Below, piece after piece: positions 59,242 to 64,000 of a DNA stretch of 64,000 nucleotides. Source of the stretch: Paenibacillus jilunlii (GTDB lineage Bacteria; Bacillota; Bacilli; Paenibacillales; Paenibacillaceae). Position numbers and translations under genes: made by a program. Location: assembly GCF_900102965.1 (NCBI RefSeq), contig NZ_FNGM01000028.1, forward strand, positions 1 through 64,000. The letters are read 5' to 3'. Under the pieces are notes generated by a model. It worked only from the letters and a program-made list of their open reading frames with translations, was not told the DNA's origin and did not search any database. Each line of letters starts with the position of its first letter. Position 1 is the first letter of the stretch.

Positions 59242-59934
59242 ATGAACTTATTGGAGAAAGAAGATTTAATTAAAGTGAAGGCCGAAGAACTGGAACATGC
59301 AACACCGGAGGAAGTCATCCGCTGGGCCGTAGAGACCTTTCCTGATATAACCTTTGCCTGCAGCTTCGGTGCCGAAGATGTGGTGCTCGTAGATATGATT
59401 CAGAAGGTTAGTCCTTCCACAGACGTCTTTTATCTGGATACTGATTTTCACTTTAAGGAAACGTATGAAACCAGAGATGTTATGGCAGATAAATACGGTA
59501 TGGAATTTGTCCGTGTATCGCCGCAGATTACTCCGGAAGAGCAAGCTGTCCAGTACGGCGAGGCGCTGTGGAATACCGATCCCAACCAATGCTGCGCAAT
59601 CCGTAAGGTAGAGCCCTTAACCCGTATTCTGTCGCAGTATGATGCATGGATTACAGGAATCCGCCGTGACCAGGCACCAACCCGCGCCAATGCCAAAAAA
59701 GTCGAATACGACAATAAGTTCGGTCTGGTTAAGTTTAATCCTATTGCCAGCTGGACTTCCGAGGATGTCTGGAACTATATCCGCGAGAACGATGTCGTGT
59801 ACAACCCGCTGCATGACCGCAATTTCCCGAGTATTGGGTGCGAACAGTGCACACGGGCGGTTATGCCGGGTGAAGATCCGCGTGCGGGCAGATGGTCAGG
59901 TTCAGATAAAACAGAATGCGGACTGCATAAATAA
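59242..59934 (+). CDS. cysH: CysH, adenylyl-sulfate reductase (thioredoxin)
   Basis: A 230-residue reductase producing sulfite. The CC pair C117-C118 with C200 and C203 (CEQC) should hold a [4Fe-4S] cluster, so the substrate is likely APS (or both APS and PAPS, as in B. subtilis). C226 in ECGLHK is the catalytic cysteine. SFGAEDVVL near 41 is the PP-loop-like nucleotide site. ATG 59242 is 6-7 nt after GGAGG. Followed by sat, 39 nt later. Confidence 0.95.
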   Translation: MNLLEKEDLIKVKAEELEHATPEEVIRWAVETFPDITFACSFGAEDVVLVDMIQKVSPSTDVFYLDTDFHFKETYETRDVMADKYGMEFVRVSPQITPEEQAVQYGEALWNTDPNQCCAIRKVEPLTRILSQYDAWITGIRRDQAPTRANAKKVEYDNKFGLVKFNPIASWTSEDVWNYIRENDVVYNPLHDRNFPSIGCEQCTRAVMPGEDPRAGRWSGSDKTECGLHK

Positions 59935-59973
59935 GGGCAGAATTTGAATTGTACAGAAGGAGAGAGCGCATAA

Positions 59974-61149
59974 ATGACTTCGATACTTCCTCATGGAGGA
60001 ACACTGATTAGACGTGTAGCTGAAGGCGCACACAGGGAAGAACTGCTTCAGCAGGCTTCAGGTTACAAATCAATACCTGTGAATACCTGGACTTTATCGG
60101 ATTTGGATTTAATCGGGGTAGGTGCGTTTTCACCGCTTACAGGCTTTCTGAATGAAGAAGACTACCACTCCGTTGTCAAAAGCATGCGTCTCGCTGACGG
60201 CACGGTATGGAGTATCCCGGTTACGTTGTCTGTCGAGGATGAAGTGGCTTCCGGGCTTGCCGTGGGCGACAGAGTGTCGCTGATCGGTGAGGAAGACGGG
60301 ATTATTTATGGACTGCTTGATATTGAGAGTATTTATGAGGCGGATCAGCAGTTTGAGGCGCAGAATGTGTTCAAAACGACGGACCCTGCGCACCCTGGCG
60401 TGAGCAAATTACTTGCTAGAGCGTCAACCTATGTTGGAGGATCTATTACGGTTCTGAACCGTCCTGCGCCTGAGAAGTTCAAAGAGTTTTACTTCGATCC
60501 CGCACAGACACGGCAAATCTTTGCTGACAAAGGCTGGAGAACCGTTGTAGGCTTTCAGACCCGTAATCCGGTGCACCGCGCTCATGAGTACATTCAGAAA
60601 TGCGCTATGGAGGTTGTGGATGCGTTATTCCTTAATCCTTTGGTGGGAGAGACGAAGTCTGACGATGTGCCGGCGAATGTACGCATGAAGAGTTATCTTG
60701 CTTTGTTAGAGAACTATTATCCGAAGGACCGCACCTTTCTGGGCGTGTTCCCCGCGGCCATGCGCTATGCCGGACCACGGGAAGCGATCTTTCATGCGAT
60801 GGTGCGTAAAAATTACGGCTGCACCCATTTTATTGTCGGCCGCGATCATGCAGGGGTGGGTGACTACTATGGCACCTACGAAGCTCAAGAGATTTTCTCG
60901 AATTTTACGGCGGAAGAGCTGGGAATCACTCCTCTATTTTTTGAACACAGCTTCTTCTGTGTAAAATGCGGAAACATGGCTTCCAGCAAAACCTGTCCGC
61001 ATCCGGGAGATCAGCATTTGACGCTTTCGGGCACAAAGGTCCGGGCACTCCTGCGGGATGGCAAGTGTCCGCCTCCGGAGTTTACACGTCCTGAAGTAGC
61101 AGAAATTCTCATCGAGGGAATGTCTGTGGAAGTCACCACCCAATCCTAA
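59974..61149 (+). CDS. sat: Sulfate adenylyltransferase
   Basis: A 391-residue ATP sulfurylase making APS from sulfate and ATP, the substrate of CysH. QTRNPVHRAHEY (near 197) with the HRAH-type active site and GRDHAGVGDYYG (near 288) are diagnostic. CVKCGNMASSKTC near 329 is a zinc-like site. No APS kinase gene follows, which fits direct reduction of APS. Confidence 0.96.
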   Translation: MTSILPHGGTLIRRVAEGAHREELLQQASGYKSIPVNTWTLSDLDLIGVGAFSPLTGFLNEEDYHSVVKSMRLADGTVWSIPVTLSVEDEVASGLAVGDRVSLIGEEDGIIYGLLDIESIYEADQQFEAQNVFKTTDPAHPGVSKLLARASTYVGGSITVLNRPAPEKFKEFYFDPAQTRQIFADKGWRTVVGFQTRNPVHRAHEYIQKCAMEVVDALFLNPLVGETKSDDVPANVRMKSYLALLENYYPKDRTFLGVFPAAMRYAGPREAIFHAMVRKNYGCTHFIVGRDHAGVGDYYGTYEAQEIFSNFTAEELGITPLFFEHSFFCVKCGNMASSKTCPHPGDQHLTLSGTKVRALLRDGKCPPPEFTRPEVAEILIEGMSVEVTTQS

Positions 61150-61221
61150 AGAGCCAGTACTATTTGGCCCTCTTGTCCCATATAGATGAGTAGAATCTAT
61201 CGGGACGAGGGGGTCTTTGTT

Positions 61222-61968
61222 ATGTCTGGCCGAAAGCAGGGGAAAGTCTCGGTCTGGATCACGTGGAGCAGCATTAAAAAAGGCATGCTGGGTGCTGTCC
61301 TGCTGGCGGTGATGATCGGCATTATTGCCTATGATATGCCAACCGCCAAAACGCTGAATTACTGGAGTCTGCCGCTGTCAGGCAAAGTCATTGCTATTGA
61401 TGCCGGGCATGGGGGCCCTGACGGGGGAGCGGTCAGCCGGGAGGGCTTGATTGAGAAGGATATCAACCTTTCGGTTTCTCTATATTTGCGGGATTACCTG
61501 CAGCAGGCGGGAGCGATAGTGGTGATGACCCGTGAAGGGGATTATGACCTGGCCCAGCAGGATACCAAGGGGTACTCCAAACGGAAAACAGAGGACCTGA
61601 AGCAACGGGTAAGAAGCATTGAAGAGAAGGGGGCAGACTTGTTTGTAAGTGTGCATATGAACAGTGTGCCTTCAGGGCGCTGGAGCGGTGCCCAGACCTT
61701 TTATTACCCGAATCACACAGGTAACAAAGCTTTTGCGGGTTTTGTGCAGGCTGAGCTGAAAGCAACACTTGAGAATACCGACCGGGTAGCCAAGACTGTA
61801 AATACTGTATATTTGCTGAAAGCTCTGAAAATGCCTGCTGTGCTTGTGGAGGTTGGCTTCCTCTCTCATCCTCAGGAGTCTGCGCTGCTTGGAGACGATG
61901 TCTACCAGCGGAAGGTGGCCACCAGCATCTACCGCGGGATTCTGCGGTATACCTCGGAACAGCCTTAG
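61222..61968 (+). CDS. cwlD: CwlD, N-acetylmuramoyl-L-alanine amidase
   Basis: A 248-residue amidase_3 enzyme. One membrane segment or signal anchor lies at about 20-38. Zinc ligands are H63 (AGHGG), E78 and H145 (SVHMNS), and catalytic E210 (VEVGF). Known role: with GerJ-type partners and PdaA, it makes muramic-delta-lactam in the spore cortex, needed for germination. The ATG at 61222 is 8 nt after GAGGGGG; an ATG at 61186 is unlikely. Confidence 0.93.
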   Translation: MSGRKQGKVSVWITWSSIKKGMLGAVLLAVMIGIIAYDMPTAKTLNYWSLPLSGKVIAIDAGHGGPDGGAVSREGLIEKDINLSVSLYLRDYLQQAGAIVVMTREGDYDLAQQDTKGYSKRKTEDLKQRVRSIEEKGADLFVSVHMNSVPSGRWSGAQTFYYPNHTGNKAFAGFVQAELKATLENTDRVAKTVNTVYLLKALKMPAVLVEVGFLSHPQESALLGDDVYQRKVATSIYRGILRYTSEQP

Positions 61969-62059
61969 GCCGTTACTACGTTTTGCGGAGGGGTAATGTT
62001 ATAATAGATCCAAAATACCGGAACCTTACCCGTCCGGAGAGAAAATAGAGGTGCTTTCC

Positions 62060-63169
62060 ATGCTGACCAGGGAACAAATTCAGGAACTATTGCAGCCGCT
62101 TACTGACCCGGAATCCGGAAAAAGCCTTATTGAGTTACAGCTGATTCGCGATATCATGGTGAAAGAAGACCGGATCTCCTTATCGCTCGTATGTCTGGAT
62201 ACCGATGAGAAAAGCCGCATGGAGCTCGAACAGAAGGTTCGTGACCTGCTGACAGAGGGAGGCGCAGGCTATATTCATATCCGGCTGCGTGATGCCACCG
62301 ATTATGAGCGCTCTATCCTGCGCGGAGAGAGCACGGAGGACAAGCCGGAGCCGGAACAAGGCGGGGGGCTCAAAGGGCACGCAGCGGGTCTTGAGGGGCA
62401 CGAGCTGATCAATGAAAACTCAGGTGTGAACTTCATCGCGATTGCCAGCGGCAAAGGCGGAGTGGGCAAATCTACTGTAACCGTCAATCTGGCGGTCGCA
62501 CTGGCCCGGAAAGGCAAAAAAGTCGGACTGATTGATGCGGATATCTACGGCTTCAGCATTCCGGATATGATGGGAATTGAAAAAGGCCCGATCGTGGAGG
62601 AAGGAACGATTATTCCAGTAGAACGTTTCGGAGTAAAAGTGATGTCTATGGGCTTTTTTATCCGCGAGAACAGCCCGGTTATCTGGAGAGGGCCAATGCT
62701 TGGCAAAATGCTCCGCCAGTTCTTCAGCGATGTCGGCTGGGGAGAGCTTGATTATATGCTGCTTGATCTGCCGCCAGGCACAGGCGATGTGGCGCTTGAT
62801 GTCCATCAGATGCTTCCGCACAGTAAGGAGATCATCGTTACCACTCCTCATGCGACAGCAGCCTTTGTGGCGGCCCGAGCGGGTTCAATGGCTCTGCAGA
62901 CCGATCATGAGGTCCTTGGAGTCATCGAAAATATGGCTTATTACGAGTGCTCCTCCTGCGGAAAGAAGGATTATATCTTTGGCCGGGGAGGGGGAGCAAA
63001 ACTGGCGGAGACCCTGCACACTGAGCTGCTTGCCCAAATACCTCTGGGTGCACCGGATAATCACATTTCTGAGCCCGACTTCTCGCCGTCTGTATATAAG
63101 GCGGAGACCGCAACGGCGCAGCTGTTCGCTGAAATTGCGGACAAGCTGATCGCCAACAATGAGCAATAA
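62060..63169 (+). CDS. Mrp/NBP35-family ATPase, SalA-like
   Basis: A 369-residue P-loop ATPase. A MIP18-like domain covers about 1-90. A variable Gly-rich linker follows. The deviant Walker A SGKGGVGKST is at 130-139, and CSSC at C297-C300 is the cluster-binding CxxC. Family roles are iron-sulfur cluster carriage; Bacillus SalA is also a regulator. The ATG at 62060 is 6 nt after AGAGGTG. Placed between cwlD and gerD, as in Bacillus. Confidence 0.92.
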   Translation: MLTREQIQELLQPLTDPESGKSLIELQLIRDIMVKEDRISLSLVCLDTDEKSRMELEQKVRDLLTEGGAGYIHIRLRDATDYERSILRGESTEDKPEPEQGGGLKGHAAGLEGHELINENSGVNFIAIASGKGGVGKSTVTVNLAVALARKGKKVGLIDADIYGFSIPDMMGIEKGPIVEEGTIIPVERFGVKVMSMGFFIRENSPVIWRGPMLGKMLRQFFSDVGWGELDYMLLDLPPGTGDVALDVHQMLPHSKEIIVTTPHATAAFVAARAGSMALQTDHEVLGVIENMAYYECSSCGKKDYIFGRGGGAKLAETLHTELLAQIPLGAPDNHISEPDFSPSVYKAETATAQLFAEIADKLIANNEQ

Positions 63170-63172
63170 CTA

Positions 63173-63209
63173 AAAAGAGGCCGTCCCTTTTACCGGGATG
63201 GCCTCTTTT
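63173..63209. terminator. Bidirectional terminator between the Mrp gene and gerD
   Basis: AAAAGAGGCCGTCCC (63173-63187) pairs with GGGATGGCCTCTTTT (63195-63209), one wobble. Flanking A and T runs allow termination in both directions. Confidence 0.92.
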
Positions 63210-63215
63210 GTCAGC

Positions 63216-63902
63216 TTAGGAGCCTGAATCATCGCCGCCTTGTTTACTGCCGCCGCCGCCCTGATCCTGTCCTTCTTTACCCGATCCCTTTTTTTCTACC
63301 TTAGGCTGCAGTTCGTCCTGGACCACAGTCTTCAGAAGATCGAGCACCTCCATGCGGAACAATGGATTTTGCATGGCTTCCTGCATGATGGTCATGGATT
63401 GCTTGCGGTAATCGGAGGTTTTGGTAAGATCCAGGAACATTTTCATCATTTCAGGTGATTTCATAATTTCGGCGACTGACTTTTGGTACGTTGGGTCTTT
63501 GATTAGCTGAAGGTGAAGCTCTTTGCTTTGGGAATTGACCGCTTTAGCAAAGTCACCCGCGAACTTTGGATCGGTCATGATTTTTTCAATTTCCTTCTGG
63601 TACTCCGGTGCTGTAATGGTGTCCTTAACCGCGACGCGGATTTGCTCAGTGGTTTGCAGCGGCATCATTTTCATGCTTAATCCGCTGACGCTGCTTCCTT
63701 CCGAGCCGGAGCTCGGAGTGGACAGAGCCTCCTCGACTGCTTTTTTTCCCTCTTCGCTTTTCAATATATCTACAACCATGGTCTTCATTTCCTTGTAACT
63801 GACTTGTCCGGAAGAGGAACCGCTCTGTTCGCTTCCACATGCCGTTAAGGCCATAACCATGCTAAGCACCAAGCTTCCAGTCCACAAAGTCCTCCACTTC
63901 AT
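63216..63902 (-). CDS. gerD: GerD, spore germination lipoprotein
   Basis: A 228-residue lipoprotein. A signal peptide ends in the lipobox LTAC near residue 22, so it is anchored to the spore inner membrane. A helical core with MTDPKFAGDFAKAV and KSPEMMKMFLDL follows, then a Gly/Ser/Gln-rich tail. Known role: organises germinant receptors into a germinosome. ATG at 63902 with AAGGAGGG 8 nt before. Minus strand, with a sigma-G-type promoter. Confidence 0.95.
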   Translation of the reverse strand: MKWRTLWTGSLVLSMVMALTACGSEQSGSSSGQVSYKEMKTMVVDILKSEEGKKAVEEALSTPSSGSEGSSVSGLSMKMMPLQTTEQIRVAVKDTITAPEYQKEIEKIMTDPKFAGDFAKAVNSQSKELHLQLIKDPTYQKSVAEIMKSPEMMKMFLDLTKTSDYRKQSMTIMQEAMQNPLFRMEVLDLLKTVVQDELQPKVEKKGSGKEGQDQGGGGSKQGGDDSGS

Positions 63903-63935
63903 CGGCGCTGCCCTCCTTTATGGGATTCCTGCATG

Positions 63936-63964
63936 TAGTATGCCGCAGAGACAAGCTTTTATGT
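63936..63964 (-). promoter_or_regulatory. Sigma-G-type promoter of gerD
   Basis: On the minus strand ACATA (complement of 63960-63964), a 17-nt spacer and CATACTA (complement of 63936-63942). It matches the forespore sigma-G pattern and the known timing of gerD. Confidence 0.7.
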
Positions 63965-64000
63965 TGCCTGGCAATGGTTTTTTGCCGGTAAGCTTGGTAA

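Noticed and set aside
61157..61188. Sigma-E promoter for cwlD
   Set aside because: ACTATTT and CATATAGA fit only loosely and the spacing is short (13 nt).

Overview
The window looks like a chromosomal segment of an endospore-forming Bacillota, most likely Paenibacillus or a close relative. Three things point that way. The gene order from an rRNA operon through ctsR-mcsA-mcsB-clpC to rpsI follows the Bacillus subtilis chromosome near the origin almost gene for gene. Base composition is moderate (roughly half GC by eye), unlike AT-rich Bacillus. Sporulation and germination genes (sigH, cwlD, gerD) are present. Nearly every gene is on the plus strand with a strong AGGAGG-type ribosome binding site. 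All names come from reading the translated sequence; no database search was run.

Layout. (1) 1-680: end of a 23S rRNA gene, a 5S rRNA gene and a terminator. (2) 690-960: a cluster of DnaA boxes. (3) 1.06-2.2 kb: an Eis-type acetyltransferase. (4) 2.4-7.3 kb: the CtsR-controlled protein quality-control operon ctsR-mcsA-mcsB-clpC. (5) 7.5-15.4 kb: radA, disA, pssA, a small unknown minus-strand gene, a YacL-like PIN/TRAM gene, ispD-ispF and gltX. (6) 15.4-20.7 kb: a cysteine T-box, cysE-cysS, mrnC-rlmB-rae1 and sigH. (7) 21.1-33.4 kb: rpmG-secE-nusG, rplK-rplA, rplJ-rplL with an L10 leader, a methyltransferase, rpoB-rpoC and an L7Ae-family gene. (8) 33.5-37.9 kb: the str operon rpsL-rpsG-fusA-tuf. 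(9) 38.1-41.4 kb: an insertion of four non-ribosomal genes: cupin and V4R on the minus strand, an FNR-type regulator, and a HemAT-type globin sensor. (10) 41.6-58.9 kb: the S10-spc-alpha ribosomal superoperon through rplQ, then truA, rplM and rpsI. (11) 59.2-64 kb: cysH-sat (sulfate assimilation), cwlD, an Mrp/SalA ATPase, and gerD on the minus strand.

How it works together. Most of the window is the core gene-expression block: RNA polymerase, about 30 ribosomal proteins, elongation and initiation factors, Sec translocon subunits, and tRNA and rRNA maturation enzymes. Control elements are visible: a perfect CtsR operator, a Cys T-box with a UGC specifier, an L10 autoregulatory leader, several sigma-A-type promoters, a likely sigma-G promoter for gerD, and many terminators.

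The most unusual part is the 3.3-kb insertion between tuf and rpsJ. It carries a predicted oxygen-responsive FNR-type regulator with four cysteines in the FNR pattern and an FNR-type recognition helix. A perfect TTGAT-N4-ATCAA box lies in front of the divergent V4R-cupin operon. A haem-globin chemotaxis-type sensor follows. I read this as a small oxygen or redox sensing module placed inside the ribosomal gene block. Other points worth a look are the DnaA-box cluster, an S12 protein with Arg56 and Ala104 at classical streptomycin positions, an unusual ctsR leader with a possible 21-residue ORF, a possible three-way-junction RNA after tuf, and a GGAAT repeat operator in front of cysH.
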